The notes: a model not told the origin generated them from the sequence alone. A DNA stretch of 64,000 nucleotides from Microbacterium sp. JZ31 (GCF_016805985.1 NZ_CP017661.1:62001-126000), one strand, 5' to 3'; numbered from the stretch's first letter, positions 33,157 to 43,272 are shown. Program-made: numbers and translations.

Positions 33157-34136
33157 GCTTCCCCACCCACCGCCCGCGCCGGCTGCGTCAGTCGCCCGCG
33201 GTGCGCAGGCTGGTGCGCGAGACCCACCTGGTGCCGTCGCAGCTCGTGCTGCCGATGTTCGTGCGCGAGGGCATCTCCGAACCCTCGGCCATCTCCTCCA
33301 TGCCGGGGGTGCAGCAGCACACGCTCGACTCGCTGCGGCGCGCCGCCACGGCGGCGGCGGAGGCCGGCGTCGGCGGCGTCATGCTGTTCGGCGTGCCGGC
33401 AACGCGCGATGCGACCGGTTCCGGCGCGGACGACCCGCGCGGCATCCTGAACGTCGCGACGGAGGCCGTCACGGCCGAGGTGGGCGACGCCCTCGTCGTG
33501 CAGACCGACCTGTGCCTGGACGAGTTCACCGACCACGGGCACTGCGGCGTGCTCCGCGCGGACGGCGCGGTCGACAACGACGCCACGCTCGAGCGCTACG
33601 CCTCGATGGGCGTGGCCCAGGCGCGGGCCGGATCCACGCTGCTCGGCCTGTCCGGCATGATGGACGGCCAGGTCGCCGCGGTGCGCGACGCGCTCGATGC
33701 CGAGGGCTTCACCGACACGCTGATCCTGGCGTACTCGGCGAAGTACGCCGGCGCGTTCTACGGCCCGTTCCGCGAGGCCGTCGACTCGCAGCTGAAGGGC
33801 GACCGCCGCACCTACCAGCTGGATCCCGGCAACGGCCGCGAGGGCGTGAAGGAGGCCCTGCTCGACGTCGAGGAGGGCGCCGACATCGTCATGGTGAAGC
33901 CGGCGCTGCCGTACCTCGACGTGCTCGCCGACGTGCGCGCGTCGGTCGACGTCCCGGTGTGGGCCTACCAGGTCTCCGGCGAGTACTCGATGATCGAGGC
34001 CGCGAGCGCGAACGGCTGGATCGACCGGCGCGGCGCCATCCTGGAGTCGCTGCTGGGCATCCGCCGCGCGGGCGCGGACGCGATCCTGACCTACTGGGCG
34101 GTCGACGCCGCCGGCTGGCTGCGCGCGGAGCTGTAG
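33153..34136 (+). CDS. hemB: Delta-aminolevulinic acid dehydratase (porphobilinogen synthase)
   Basis: A 327-residue enzyme joining two ALA to porphobilinogen. The active-site Lys residues are seen in [15 protein letters not shown] (about 195) and [11 protein letters not shown] (about 248). The metal loop reads [16 protein letters not shown] (about 118-133): two of the three zinc Cys of the E. coli enzyme are kept, and the middle one is Asp. This is intermediate between zinc and magnesium types. It overlaps hemD by ATGA. Confidence 0.97.
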   Translation: MSFPTHRPRRLRQSPAVRRLVRETHLVPSQLVLPMFVREGISEPSAISSMPGVQQHTLDSLRRAATAAAEAGVGGVMLFGVPATRDATGSGADDPRGILNVATEAVTAEVGDALVVQTDLCLDEFTDHGHCGVLRADGAVDNDATLERYASMGVAQARAGSTLLGLSGMMDGQVAAVRDALDAEGFTDTLILAYSAKYAGAFYGPFREAVDSQLKGDRRTYQLDPGNGREGVKEALLDVEEGADIVMVKPALPYLDVLADVRASVDVPVWAYQVSGEYSMIEAASANGWIDRRGAILESLLGIRRAGADAILTYWAVDAAGWLRAEL

Positions 34137-34149
34137 GCCCTCCCGGTCC

Positions 34150-34236
34150 GCGAGACCTCACGCGCGCCACGAGACATCGCCGCTCGGTGATGACTCGTGC
34201 GGTGGGTGAGATCTCGCTTCGCGGTGAGGTCTTGCG
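34150..34236. repeat. Palindromic element between hemB and hemL
   Basis: A long imperfect hairpin: GCGAGACCTCAC (34150-34161) pairs with GTGAGATCTCGC (34206-34217). Inside, CACGAG-A-CATC (34168-34178) pairs with GATG-A-CTCGTG (34189-34199). A third version of the 12-mer, GTGAGGTCTTGC, follows at about 34224-34235. It could be a REP-type element, a terminator or an operator array. The rest of the gap (34237-34320) shows nothing I recognise. Confidence 0.65.
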
Positions 34237-34320
34237 GGCGACCGCCCGACGCCCGCCACACGACGGGATGATCCACCTCCGCGCGGCGCGGGCACAGGCG
34301 GCGCGCGAGAGAATGGGTGC

Positions 34321-35643
34321 ATGCGCGATCGCAACGACGACCTGTTCGCCCACGCCCGGGAAGTGATCCCCGGAGGCGTGAACTCGCCCGTGCGGGCGTA
34401 CGGATCCGTCGGCGGGACGCCGCGGTTCGTGCAGTCGGCGCGAGGCGCGCACGTCACCGACGCGGCGGGGCGCGAGTACGTCGACCTCGTCGCCTCGTGG
34501 GGACCCGCGCTGCTCGGGCACGCGCATCCGGAGGTCGTCGAGGCGGTGCGCGACGCCGCCACGCGCGGGCTGTCGTTCGGCGCGCCGACGGAGGCCGAGG
34601 TCGAGCTCGCGGATCTCGTGACCGACCGCGTGACCGCCGGCGGTCTGAAGCCCGTCGAGCAGGTGCGCCTGGTGTCGACCGGCACCGAGGCGACCATGAC
34701 GGCCATCCGGCTCGCACGCGGCGTCACGGGCCGCGACCTGCTGATCAAGTTCGACGGCAACTACCACGGCCACTCGGACGGGCTGCTGGCGGCGGCCGGA
34801 TCCGGCCTGGCGACGCTCGCGCTGCCGGGCACGGCGGGCGTGCCGGCGCCGATCGCGGCGCAGACGCTCGTCGCCCCCTACGGCGACCTCGAGGCCGTGC
34901 GCGCGATCTTCGCCGAGCGCGGCGACCAGATCGCCGCGATCATCGTGGAGGCCGCGCCCGCGAACATGGGCGTCGTGCGCCCGCAGGACGGCTACAACGC
35001 GGGGCTCGCGGCGATCGCCCACGAGCACGGCGCGCTGCTGATCCTCGACGAGGTGCTCACGGGCTTCCGCGTGGGGCCGGCCGGATACTGGGGCCTGCAG
35101 GTCGAGGCGGGCGAGCGGTACGAGCCCGACATCATCACGTTCGGCAAGGTCATCGGCGGCGGCATGCCGCTGGCTGCGCTCGGCGGCAAGGCGGCCGTCA
35201 TGGAGCAGCTCGCCCCGGTCGGGCCCGTCTACCAGGCGGGCACCCTGTCGGGGAACCCGCTCTCCGTCGCCGCGGGGATCGCGACGCTGCGCCTCGCCAC
35301 GCCCGACGTCTACGCGACGGTCGACGCGGCCGCCGACCGGGTCGCTCTCGAGGTGTCGGCGGCTCTCGCGGCCGAGGGCGTCGAGCACGCGATCTCGCGG
35401 GCCGGCAGCCTGTTCAATCCCGTGTTCGCGCCCGAAGCGCCGCGCGACTACCCCGCCGCGAAGGCGCAGGAGGCGTTCCGCTACCGCCCGTTCTTCCACG
35501 CCATGCTGGACGCGGGCGTGGCGCTGCCGCCCAGCGTGTTCGAGGCGTGGTTCCTCACGGCCGCGCACGACGACGACGCGCTGGCGCGCATCGCCGACGC
35601 GCTGCCCGCGGCCGCCCGCGCGGCGGCGCTGGCGCAGGGCTGA
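34321..35643 (+). CDS. hemL: Glutamate-1-semialdehyde 2,1-aminomutase
   Basis: A 440-residue PLP enzyme making 5-aminolevulinate. It has the N-terminal [19 protein letters not shown] signature (about 17-35), [11 protein letters not shown] (about 142), [13 protein letters not shown] (about 240), and the PLP Lys in [14 protein letters not shown] (about 276). It ends the heme cluster. The 184-base gap to hemB with its palindrome suggests separate control. Confidence 0.97.
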   Translation: MRDRNDDLFAHAREVIPGGVNSPVRAYGSVGGTPRFVQSARGAHVTDAAGREYVDLVASWGPALLGHAHPEVVEAVRDAATRGLSFGAPTEAEVELADLVTDRVTAGGLKPVEQVRLVSTGTEATMTAIRLARGVTGRDLLIKFDGNYHGHSDGLLAAAGSGLATLALPGTAGVPAPIAAQTLVAPYGDLEAVRAIFAERGDQIAAIIVEAAPANMGVVRPQDGYNAGLAAIAHEHGALLILDEVLTGFRVGPAGYWGLQVEAGERYEPDIITFGKVIGGGMPLAALGGKAAVMEQLAPVGPVYQAGTLSGNPLSVAAGIATLRLATPDVYATVDAAADRVALEVSAALAAEGVEHAISRAGSLFNPVFAPEAPRDYPAAKAQEAFRYRPFFHAMLDAGVALPPSVFEAWFLTAAHDDDALARIADALPAAARAAALAQG

Positions 35644-35688
35644 GCCCGGACCGGCGACCGTACGACCCGAGGCATGAACATGCCCGGG

Positions 35689-35694
35689 TAGACT
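35689..35694 (+). promoter_or_regulatory. Candidate -10 box of the mnh operon
   Basis: TAGACT lies 63 bases before the mnhA start and gives a 5' leader of about 55 bases ending in GAGGAG. No riboswitch-like structure is evident in that leader. Confidence 0.5.
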
Positions 35695-35757
35695 CGATGG
35701 ACACCCTTCCCGCCCGCTGAGCCGCCGCTTACGCCCGACGAGCCAGAGGAGACGCCC

Positions 35758-38733
35758 ATGCTGCTTCTCCTTCTTTCGTTCGCCACCGGGTCCCTGCTGC
35801 TGACGCTCCTGACGAAGCCGCTCGGCGCGCGGGTGTTCTACGTCGCGGCGCTGTTCCCGCTCGCGGCGCTCGTGCACGCCGTGTGGATGAGCGGCCGTGT
35901 GCTCGAGGGGGACATCCCGTTCGAGGCATACGAGTGGATCCGCCCGCTCGGCATCGAGATCTCGATGCGCATGGACACGCTCGGCTGGGTCATGGCGCTC
36001 ATCGTCAGCGGGGTCGGCGCGCTCGTGATGATGTACTGCCGCTGGTACTTCCGCGGCAAGACCGAGGGCGTCGGGCGCTTCTCGAGCGTGCTGCTCGCGT
36101 TCGCCGGCGCCATGTACGGCGTGGTGCTGACCGACGACATCGTGATGCTCGTGATGTTCTGGGAGATCACGAGCATCCTGTCGTACCTGCTGATCGGGCA
36201 CTACCACCTGCGTGCGGGAAGCCGGCGCGCGGCCCTGCAGGCGCTGCTCGTCACGACCCTCGGCGGGCTCGTGATGCTGATCGGCGTGGTGATCCTCGCG
36301 GTCGAGGCCGACACCACGAGCCTCAGCGGCATCCTGGAGCACGCGCCGAGCGGACCGCTCGTGAACGTCGCGCTCGTGCTGCTGCTCGTCGGTGCGCTCA
36401 GCAAATCCGCGATCTTCCCGTTCCACTTCTGGCTGCCGGGTGCGATGGCCGCGCCCACGCCCGTGAGCGCGTACCTGCACGCCGCCGCGATGGTGAAGGC
36501 GGGCATCTACCTGCTCGCGCGCTTCGCGCCGGTCTTCGCGGAGTCGGATCCCTGGCGCCCCGTGATCGTGATCCTCGGCGTCTTCACGATGCTGCTCGGC
36601 GGGGTGCAGGCGTTGCGCGAGAGCGACCTGAAGCGCATCCTCGCGTTCGGCACGGTGAGCCAGCTCGGCTTCATCTCCGTCGTCATCGGCTACGGCACGC
36701 GCGACGCGGCGCTCGCCGGTCTCGCGCTCGTGCTCGCCCACGCGCTGTTCAAGTCGACGCTGTTCCTGGTGGTCGGCGTGATCGACCGCCAGCTCTCCAC
36801 GCGCGACATCGACGAGCTGTCGGGCCTCGGCCGGCAGGCGCCGGTCATGGCCGTGATCTCCTTCGTCGCGATCGCCTCCATGGCGGGGCTGCCGCCCACG
36901 CTGGGCTTCGTGGCGAAGGAGGGTGCGCTGACCGCGTTCCTGGACGCGTCCGGAGCGGGCGACGGATGGGGCGTGCTCGCGCTCGTCGGGATCGTCGTCG
37001 GCTCCATGCTCACGGTGGCATACGGCGGCCGGTTCCTGTGGGGCGCCTTCTGGACCAAGCGCGCCGCGGACGGTTCCGTGCGCGGCCGCACCGAGTGGCC
37101 CGACCCGCCCATCGGCTTCCTCGGCGTGCCGCTCGTGCTCTCCGCGCTCGGCCTCGCGGGCGGCCTCGTCGCCCCGCTGCTCGACACCGTGATCGCGCCG
37201 TACGCCGACACCGCGGCGGGCATCGCGCCCGTCGCCGCGCACGAGGGCCACCTGGCGCTGTGGCACGGCCTCAACTTCGCGCTGCTGCTGTCGGCCGTCA
37301 CGCTCGCGGGCGGCGCGGCCATCCTGTGGATCGCGCGTGCGACGGGATGGGACGCGAGCGGCCGCGTCGTGCGCTTCGGCGCGGCCGACATGTACTACGC
37401 GGTCACGCGCGGTGTCGACAGGCTGTCTGTCGCGGTGACCTCGCTGACCCAGCGCGGCTCCCTGCCGATCTACGTCGCGACGATCTTCGTCGTGCTGGTG
37501 GCGAGCGAGGGCGTCGCGCTGCTCGCCTCGCCGGGCTGGCGCGTGGAGCTCGACGCATGGCAGCACCCGGCCCAGCTCGCGGCGGCGCCGGTCATGATCG
37601 CCGCCGGCGTGATCGCGGTCCGCGCGCGCAAGCGCTACACGGGCGTGGTGCTCGCGGCCGTCACGGGGCTCGGCATGGTCACGCTCTTCGCCGTGGTCGG
37701 TGCGCCGGACCTCGCCCTCACGCAGGTGCTCGTCGAGACCGTCACGCTCGTCGCCTTCGCCCTCGTGCTGCGTCGCCTGCCGTCCCGCATGGGCGCGCAC
37801 AACGGCACGGCCGCCCCCGTGCTGCGGGCCGTGCTCGCCGCCGCGGTCGGCATCACGATGGCCGTGCTCGTCGTGATCGCGTCGAGCGCGCGCATCCACT
37901 CGTCGGTCTCGGAGGGCTGGGAGGAGCTCGCGTACGAGATCGGGCACGGCAAGAACGTCGTGAACGTCGCCCTCGTCGACCTGCGCGGCTGGGACACGAT
38001 GGGCGAGCTGTCGGTGCTGATCCTCGCGGCCACGGGCGTCGCGTCGCTCGTGTTCGTGACCGACCGCAAGGACACCCTCCAGCGTCTGACGCGCGGCCTC
38101 AGCGGCGTCGGCCGCCCGTCGCGCAGCCAGCGGCTCGGCGCCCCGCGTCGCCCGCTCGTCGAGACCACGGGCGGCATCGAGGTGCAGAACGCGGGCAACC
38201 GCGAGCAGCCGCGCGCGTGGCTCGTCGGCGGGCAGAAGCTCAGCGCGGAGTCCCGCTCGATCATCCTCGAGGTGATCGTGCGGATCCTGTTCCACACGAT
38301 CATCGTGGTGTCGATCTACCTGCTCTTCGCGGGTCACAACCTGCCCGGCGGCGGCTTCGCGGGCGGCCTCGTCGCGGGCATGGCGCTCGTGATGCGCTAC
38401 GTCGCGGGCGGCAGGTACGAACTCGGCGTCGCGGCCCCGACCGACGCCGGATGGCTGCTCGGCACCGGCATGCTCCTCGCGGTGGGCACGACCCTGCTGC
38501 CGCTCGTGTTCGGCTTCGACCCGCTCACGCGCGCGGTGCTGGAGGCCGATCTGCCGCTCGTCGGGCACATCGAGTTCGTGACGTCGACGATCTTCGACGT
38601 CGGCGTGTACCTCGTGGTGATCGGACTCGTGCTCGATGTGCTGCGCAGCCTCGGCGCCGAGGTGGACAGGCAGAGCAAGGGCGACGAGACGCCCTGGCGG
38701 GCGAGCGCGCCGCGCGAGGAGGGGATCCGATGA
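35758..38733 (+). CDS. mnhA: Na+/H+ antiporter subunit A, fused to subunit B domain
   Basis: A 991-residue membrane protein. The first two thirds are the NuoL-like MrpA core: LVMFWEITSILSYLLIG (about 128), LLVGALSKSAIFPFHFWLPGAMAAPTPVS (about 210-238), and LKRILAFGTVSQLGF (about 288). The C-terminal 170 residues (from about 830: SIILEVIVRILFHTIIVVSIYLL and GHNLPGGGFAGGLVAGMALV) are a whole MrpB domain, so A and B are one chain, as in many actinobacteria. Mrp complexes exchange Na+ for H+. It is the first gene of six joined by 1- or 4-base overlaps. Confidence 0.95.
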   Translation: MLLLLLSFATGSLLLTLLTKPLGARVFYVAALFPLAALVHAVWMSGRVLEGDIPFEAYEWIRPLGIEISMRMDTLGWVMALIVSGVGALVMMYCRWYFRGKTEGVGRFSSVLLAFAGAMYGVVLTDDIVMLVMFWEITSILSYLLIGHYHLRAGSRRAALQALLVTTLGGLVMLIGVVILAVEADTTSLSGILEHAPSGPLVNVALVLLLVGALSKSAIFPFHFWLPGAMAAPTPVSAYLHAAAMVKAGIYLLARFAPVFAESDPWRPVIVILGVFTMLLGGVQALRESDLKRILAFGTVSQLGFISVVIGYGTRDAALAGLALVLAHALFKSTLFLVVGVIDRQLSTRDIDELSGLGRQAPVMAVISFVAIASMAGLPPTLGFVAKEGALTAFLDASGAGDGWGVLALVGIVVGSMLTVAYGGRFLWGAFWTKRAADGSVRGRTEWPDPPIGFLGVPLVLSALGLAGGLVAPLLDTVIAPYADTAAGIAPVAAHEGHLALWHGLNFALLLSAVTLAGGAAILWIARATGWDASGRVVRFGAADMYYAVTRGVDRLSVAVTSLTQRGSLPIYVATIFVVLVASEGVALLASPGWRVELDAWQHPAQLAAAPVMIAAGVIAVRARKRYTGVVLAAVTGLGMVTLFAVVGAPDLALTQVLVETVTLVAFALVLRRLPSRMGAHNGTAAPVLRAVLAAAVGITMAVLVVIASSARIHSSVSEGWEELAYEIGHGKNVVNVALVDLRGWDTMGELSVLILAATGVASLVFVTDRKDTLQRLTRGLSGVGRPSRSQRLGAPRRPLVETTGGIEVQNAGNREQPRAWLVGGQKLSAESRSIILEVIVRILFHTIIVVSIYLLFAGHNLPGGGFAGGLVAGMALVMRYVAGGRYELGVAAPTDAGWLLGTGMLLAVGTTLLPLVFGFDPLTRAVLEADLPLVGHIEFVTSTIFDVGVYLVVIGLVLDVLRSLGAEVDRQSKGDETPWRASAPREEGIR

Positions 38734-39401
38734 GCGTCTCCCTCACCCTCGTGATCGTGATGGCCGTGCTGTACGCCGCCGGCGTCTATGCGATGCTCGA
38801 ACGCAGCCTGACGCGCGTGCTGATCGGCTTCCTGCTGCTCGGCAACGCCACCAACCTGCTGCTGATGATCGTGATGGGGTACCCGGGCGTCGCGCCCTTC
38901 GCGGGCGAGGCCGAGTACGCGGGGGAGCGCGGGCCGCGCAGCGATCCGCTGCCGCAGGCGCTCATGCTCACGGCGATCGTGATCACGTTCGCGGTCAGCG
39001 CCTTCCTGCTCGCGCTGATCTACCGCTCGTGGCAGCTCGGCCAGGCCGACACGGTCGAGGACGACACCGAGGACCTGTCGCTGCGCGCCCGCGCGGCCGA
39101 GGCCGAGCGCGCGCTCTCCGAGGGCGAGGGCGACGACGCCACGACCGACTTCATCGACGCGGTCGCGGCGCCCCTGCGTGCGCTCGACGGCGCCGACGGG
39201 CTCGGGCTGCTGCCCGACGCGCCCGTGGACAGGCCGCGACCCGGGACCGGATGGCGCGACGCGTCCGATCCGCAATCCGGATCGGAACCGGGATCCCCCT
39301 CCGAACCGGGATCCGCAACCGGGCCAGGGTCCGCATCCCGACCGGAAGCCGCGACCGGATCCGACGACCAGAGCACCGAGGAAGAGGGGGACCGATCATG
39401 A
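38730..39401 (+). CDS. mnhC: Na+/H+ antiporter subunit C with long hydrophilic tail
   Basis: A 223-residue protein. Residues 1-110 are the NuoK-like MrpC with three membrane helices (VLIGFLLLGNATNLLLMIVMG, then PLPQALMLTAIVITFAVSAF). The family normally ends near residue 115-125. Here about 100 acidic, then Pro/Gly/Ser-rich residues follow (PGSPSEPGSATGPGS). The matching DNA at about 39265-39365 is a degenerate repeat built on CCGGGATCC. Overlaps mnhA and mnhD by ATGA. Confidence 0.93.
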   Translation: MSVSLTLVIVMAVLYAAGVYAMLERSLTRVLIGFLLLGNATNLLLMIVMGYPGVAPFAGEAEYAGERGPRSDPLPQALMLTAIVITFAVSAFLLALIYRSWQLGQADTVEDDTEDLSLRARAAEAERALSEGEGDDATTDFIDAVAAPLRALDGADGLGLLPDAPVDRPRPGTGWRDASDPQSGSEPGSPSEPGSATGPGSASRPEAATGSDDQSTEEEGDRS

Positions 39402-40960
39402 CCCCGAGCCTCCTCGTGCCGCTCGTCGTGGGGCTGCCGCTCATCGGCGCCGCGGTCACGCTGGTCGCGGGACACCGTCGGCGCCTGCAGGTCGGCGTGT
39501 CGATCAGCACGCTCGCGCTGACGTTCGCCCTCGCGGTCGCGATGTTCGTGATCGTCGACGCGGGCACGCCGCTCGCCGTAACGGTGGCCGGCTGGCCGCT
39601 GCCGTTCGGCATCGTCCTGTACGTCGATCGGCTCGCGGCGCTGCTCGTCGCGGTCTCGAGCGTCGTGCTGCTCGCGGTCCTGCTGTTCTCGGTCGGCCAG
39701 GGAGCGGCGGACGGGGACGACGACACCCCCGTGTCGATCTTCCACCCGACGTACCTGATCCTGGCCGCCGGCATCTTCGACGCGTTCATCGCGGGCGACC
39801 TGTTCAACCTCTACGTCGGCTTCGAGATGCTGCTCGTGGCGTCGTACGTGCTGATCACGCTCGGCAGCACCGAGTCGCGCATCCGCACGGGCGTCGTGTA
39901 CATCGTCGTGTCGCTGGTGTCGTCGATCCTCTTCCTCTCGGCCGTCGCGGTGATCTACGGCGCCCTCGGCACGGTGAACATGGCGCAGATCGCCGAGCGG
40001 ATGAGCGAGCTGCCCGACAACGTGCAGCTCGTGCTGCACCTGCTGCTGCTCGTCGCCTTCAGCGTGAAGGCGGCCGTGTTCCCGCTGTCGTTCTGGCTGC
40101 CCGACTCGTATCCGACGGCCCCCGCCCCCGTCACGGCCGTGTTCGCGGGCCTGCTGACGAAGGTCGGCGTGTACGCGCTGATCCGCACCGAGACGCAGCT
40201 GTTCCCGGACAACGACATCAACGTGCTGCTGCTCGTCGTGGCGCTCGCGACGATGATCGTCGGCGTGCTGGGCGCCGTCGCCCAAGCCGAGCTCAAGCGC
40301 ATCCTGTCCTTCACGCTCGTGAGCCACGTGGGCTACATGGTCTTCGGCCTCGCGATCGTGACCGAGGCCGCCATCGGCGCGACGATCTACTACATGGTCC
40401 ACCACATCGTGGTGCAGACGACGCTCTTCCTCGCGGTGGGGCTCATCGAGCGGCGCGCCGGAAGCACGTCCATCTTGAAGGTGAAGGGACTGTTCGGGGC
40501 CGCGCCGCTGATCGCCGCGCTGTACCTCATCCCGGCCCTGAACCTCGGCGGGCTGCCGCCCTTCTCCGGCTTCATCGGCAAGTTCGCGCTGTTCGACGCG
40601 GCGGCCCAGGTGGGCACGCCGCTGATGTACACCCTGATCGCGGGCGGCATCGTGACGTCGCTGCTCACGCTGTACGCCCTCATGCGCGCGTGGAACCTCT
40701 CGTTCTGGCGCGAGGAGGACGACTCGATCGAGACCGAGGCGCGCATCCAGCACCTGGGTGCCGCGCCGGCGGCCGACGAGGTCAGCGAGCGGCGCGTGAT
40801 CCCGCGCATCATGACCGCCGCGACGATGGGGATGGTCGCGGTCTCGGTCGGGCTGACGGTGTTCGCGGGGCCGCTCTACGAGATCTGCGACCGGATCGGA
40901 TCGGCGCTGCTCGAGCCCGTCTCGCTCATCGACCTCGGCCAGGTGGAGGAGTCGTCATGA
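39398..40960 (+). CDS. mnhD: Na+/H+ antiporter subunit D
   Basis: A 520-residue NuoM/NuoN-like subunit with about 14 membrane helices. Conserved elements: GDLFNLYVGFEMLLVASYVLI (about 130) with the key Glu, SVKAAVFPLSFWLPDSYPTAP (about 222) with the key Lys, and AELKRILSFTLVSHVGYM (about 296). It forms one of the ion-translocating parts of the Mrp complex. ATG 39398 overlaps mnhC. Confidence 0.95.
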   Translation: MTPSLLVPLVVGLPLIGAAVTLVAGHRRRLQVGVSISTLALTFALAVAMFVIVDAGTPLAVTVAGWPLPFGIVLYVDRLAALLVAVSSVVLLAVLLFSVGQGAADGDDDTPVSIFHPTYLILAAGIFDAFIAGDLFNLYVGFEMLLVASYVLITLGSTESRIRTGVVYIVVSLVSSILFLSAVAVIYGALGTVNMAQIAERMSELPDNVQLVLHLLLLVAFSVKAAVFPLSFWLPDSYPTAPAPVTAVFAGLLTKVGVYALIRTETQLFPDNDINVLLLVVALATMIVGVLGAVAQAELKRILSFTLVSHVGYMVFGLAIVTEAAIGATIYYMVHHIVVQTTLFLAVGLIERRAGSTSILKVKGLFGAAPLIAALYLIPALNLGGLPPFSGFIGKFALFDAAAQVGTPLMYTLIAGGIVTSLLTLYALMRAWNLSFWREEDDSIETEARIQHLGAAPAADEVSERRVIPRIMTAATMGMVAVSVGLTVFAGPLYEICDRIGSALLEPVSLIDLGQVEESS

Positions 40961-41520
40961 CCCCCGACCGCCGATCCGCCCTGCTCCGATTCTGGAACCA
41001 GCTGCCGTTCTTCCTGTGGCTCGTCGTGCTCTGGATGATGCTGTGGGGCCAGTTCACGGTGCTCGCCGCGGTCACGGGCGTGGCCGTCGCGGTGGGCGTC
41101 ACGAAGGTGTTCCACCTGCCCACGGCGGAGCTGTCGGGCCGCATCAACCTCTGGTACGGCCTCGTGTTCGTGCTGCTGTTCCTCGGCGAACTGGTCCGCG
41201 GCGCGGTCACGGTCGCGTGGCAGGCGCTCCGTCCCGGCGCCACGACCTCCGGCGTCATCGCCGTGCAGCTGCGCACCGACGCCGACCTGATCATGAGCCA
41301 CGTCGCCGTGACGTCGTCGCTCATCCCCGGATCGCTCATCATCGAGGCCGACCGCGAGCGGCGCATCCTCTACCTGCACGTGCTCGGCATCCGCGATCAG
41401 GCCGACGCCGACAGACAGCGCCGCCACGTGCTGGTGTGGGAGGAGCGCATCGTGCGCGCGGTCGGCTCGCGCACGGAGCTCGCCGCGCTGAAGAGCCCGC
41501 GGACGGAGGCGGCGCGATGA
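40957..41520 (+). CDS. mnhE: Na+/H+ antiporter subunit E
   Basis: A 187-residue MrpE subunit with three N-terminal membrane helices (FLWLVVLWMMLWG, VLAAVTGVAVAVGVTKVF, LVFVLLFLGELVRGAV) and a cytosolic C-terminal domain (SLIPGSLIIEAD, LYLHVLGI). ATGA overlaps at both ends place it firmly in the operon. Confidence 0.93.
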   Translation: MTPDRRSALLRFWNQLPFFLWLVVLWMMLWGQFTVLAAVTGVAVAVGVTKVFHLPTAELSGRINLWYGLVFVLLFLGELVRGAVTVAWQALRPGATTSGVIAVQLRTDADLIMSHVAVTSSLIPGSLIIEADRERRILYLHVLGIRDQADADRQRRHVLVWEERIVRAVGSRTELAALKSPRTEAAR

Positions 41521-41786
41521 CCATCGAGACCGTCCTGATCGGCGTGATCCTCGTCGCGTTCGCGATCGCCGCCGTGCTCACGATCGTCCGGATCGTGGTG
41601 GGCCCGTCGATCCTCGATCGCGCGGTCGCGAGCGACGTGCTGCTGACCGAGGTGCTGTGCATCCTGGGCGCCGAGATGGTGGTCAACCAGCACACCCGGT
41701 CGATCCCCATCATGCTGATCATCGCGGCGGTGGGCGTCTTCGGATCCATCGCGGTCGCCCGCTTCGTCGCGCGGAAGGATCAGTGA
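41517..41786 (+). CDS. mnhF: Na+/H+ antiporter subunit F
   Basis: An 89-residue MrpF subunit with three membrane helices. RIVVGPSILDRAVASDVLLT is the family motif. Length is typical (85-95). It overlaps mnhE by ATGA and mnhG by one base (TGATG). Confidence 0.93.
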   Translation: MTIETVLIGVILVAFAIAAVLTIVRIVVGPSILDRAVASDVLLTEVLCILGAEMVVNQHTRSIPIMLIIAAVGVFGSIAVARFVARKDQ

Positions 41787-42115
41787 TGGTTCTCGACGTC
41801 GTCGCCCTCGTCCTCGTGCTGATCGGCGCGCTGCTGTGCGTGATCGCCGGCATCGGCCTGCTGCGCTTCCGCGACGTGCCGTCCCGCCTGCACGCCGCGA
41901 CGAAGCCGCAGGTGCTGGGGCTGCTGCTGATCGCCGTCGCGGTGGCGCTGTCGCTGCGGTCGTGGACGGTCGTCGCCTCGCTCGTGCCCGTGGTGCTGAT
42001 CCAGCTCGCGACCGCGCCGCTCGGCGCGCACATGGTCGGCCGGCAGGCCTACCGCAACGGCACGATCGACGAGGCGAGCCTCGTCGTGGACGAGCTGCGC
42101 GACGCGGAGCGCTGA
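41786..42115 (+). CDS. mnhG: Na+/H+ antiporter subunit G
   Basis: A 109-residue MrpG subunit with three membrane helices and the motif IGLLRFRDVPSRLHAATKPQVLG (about 24-46). It is the last gene of the operon and converges on ald, 28 bases away. Confidence 0.93.
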   Translation: MVLDVVALVLVLIGALLCVIAGIGLLRFRDVPSRLHAATKPQVLGLLLIAVAVALSLRSWTVVASLVPVVLIQLATAPLGAHMVGRQAYRNGTIDEASLVVDELRDAER

Positions 42116-42143
42116 GCGCGGCGCACGCTCACGCGCTCGGGGC

Positions 42144-43256
42144 TCAGTGCGCGAGCGCGAAGCTCGCGAACGCGGCCTTGACGCCCTCGTTCACGATCCT
42201 GCCGTCCCGCACGTTGAGGCCCTGCGCGAGGGCCGCATCGGCCTTGGCGGCGGCGTCCCAGCCGCGGTCGGCGATCTGCAGGATGTACGGCAGGGTCGCG
42301 TTGGTCAGGGCGCGCGTCGAGGTGTCGGGCACCGCTCCGGGCATGTTGGCGACGCAGTAGTACAGCGAGTCGTGCACCGCGAACGTCGGGTCGTCGTGCG
42401 TCGTGGGGCGGGACCCCTCGAAGCAGCCGCCCTGGTCGATCGCGATGTCGACGAGCACCGACCCCGGCTTCATCGCCGCGACCATGTCGAGCGTCACGAG
42501 CTTGGGCGCCGCGGCGCCCGGGATGAGCACCGAGCCGATCACGAGATCCGCGTCCGCGACCGCCTCGGCCACGGCGTAGCGCGTGGAGGCGCGGGTCTGC
42601 AGCGCGCCGCCGTAGCGGCGCTCGAGGTCGCGCAGTCGCGGCAGCGACACGTCGAGCACCGTGACCTGCGCCCCGAGCCCCAGCGCGTTCGCGGCGGCGT
42701 GCTCGCCGGCGACGCCGCCGCCGATCACGACGACCTTCGCGCGCGGCGTGCCGGCGATGCCGCCCGGCAGCAGGCCGCGTCCACCCTGCGCGCGCATCAT
42801 GTTGTAGGCGCCGACCACGATCGACAGCCGCCCCGCGACCTCGCTCATCGGCATCAGCAGCGGCAGCGAGCGGTCGGGAAGCTGCACGGTCTCGTAGGCG
42901 ACCGCGGTCGTGCGGGCGTCGAGCAGGGCGCGCGTGAGGGGTGCGTCCGCGGCGAGGTGCAGGTAGGTGAACAGCGTCAGATCGGGCCGCAGGTAGCCGT
43001 ACTCGGAGGCGACGGGCTCCTTGACCTTGACCAGCAGCTCGGCCTCGCCCCACACGTCGGCCGCGTCGGTCGCGATGCGCGCGCCGGCCGCCGCGTAGTC
43101 GTCGTCGGTGATCCGCGATCCGAGGCCGGCACCCGACTGCACGAGCACCTCGTGGCCGTGGGCGACGAGCGCGTCCACGCCCGCGGGCGTGATGGCGACG
43201 CGGTACTCGCGGTTCTTGATCTCTGTGGGGATGCCGATGCGCATGCCGGGAAGCAT
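42144..43256 (-). CDS. ald: Alanine dehydrogenase
   Basis: A 370-residue NAD-dependent enzyme interconverting alanine with pyruvate and ammonia. It has the N-terminal [21 protein letters not shown] block, catalytic Lys in LLVKVKEP (about 76), His in TYLHLAAD (about 99), and the NAD loop [14 protein letters not shown] (about 173). The start is ATG 43256 ([10 protein letters not shown]) because AAGGA lies 6 bases before it; ATG 43244 matches the usual protein start but has no ribosome binding site. It is divergent from an Lrp-type regulator. Confidence 0.95.
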   Translation of the reverse strand: MLPGMRIGIPTEIKNREYRVAITPAGVDALVAHGHEVLVQSGAGLGSRITDDDYAAAGARIATDAADVWGEAELLVKVKEPVASEYGYLRPDLTLFTYLHLAADAPLTRALLDARTTAVAYETVQLPDRSLPLLMPMSEVAGRLSIVVGAYNMMRAQGGRGLLPGGIAGTPRAKVVVIGGGVAGEHAAANALGLGAQVTVLDVSLPRLRDLERRYGGALQTRASTRYAVAEAVADADLVIGSVLIPGAAAPKLVTLDMVAAMKPGSVLVDIAIDQGGCFEGSRPTTHDDPTFAVHDSLYYCVANMPGAVPDTSTRALTNATLPYILQIADRGWDAAAKADAALAQGLNVRDGRIVNEGVKAAFASFALAH

Positions 43257-43272
43257 CGCAGTTCCTTCGCTT

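Noticed and set aside
33889..38568. A leftward open frame of 1559 codons antisense to hemB, hemL and mnhA
   Set aside because: It is rich in Arg, His, Glu and Asp, has no domain, and is the antisense frame produced by high GC at third codon positions of the real rightward genes.
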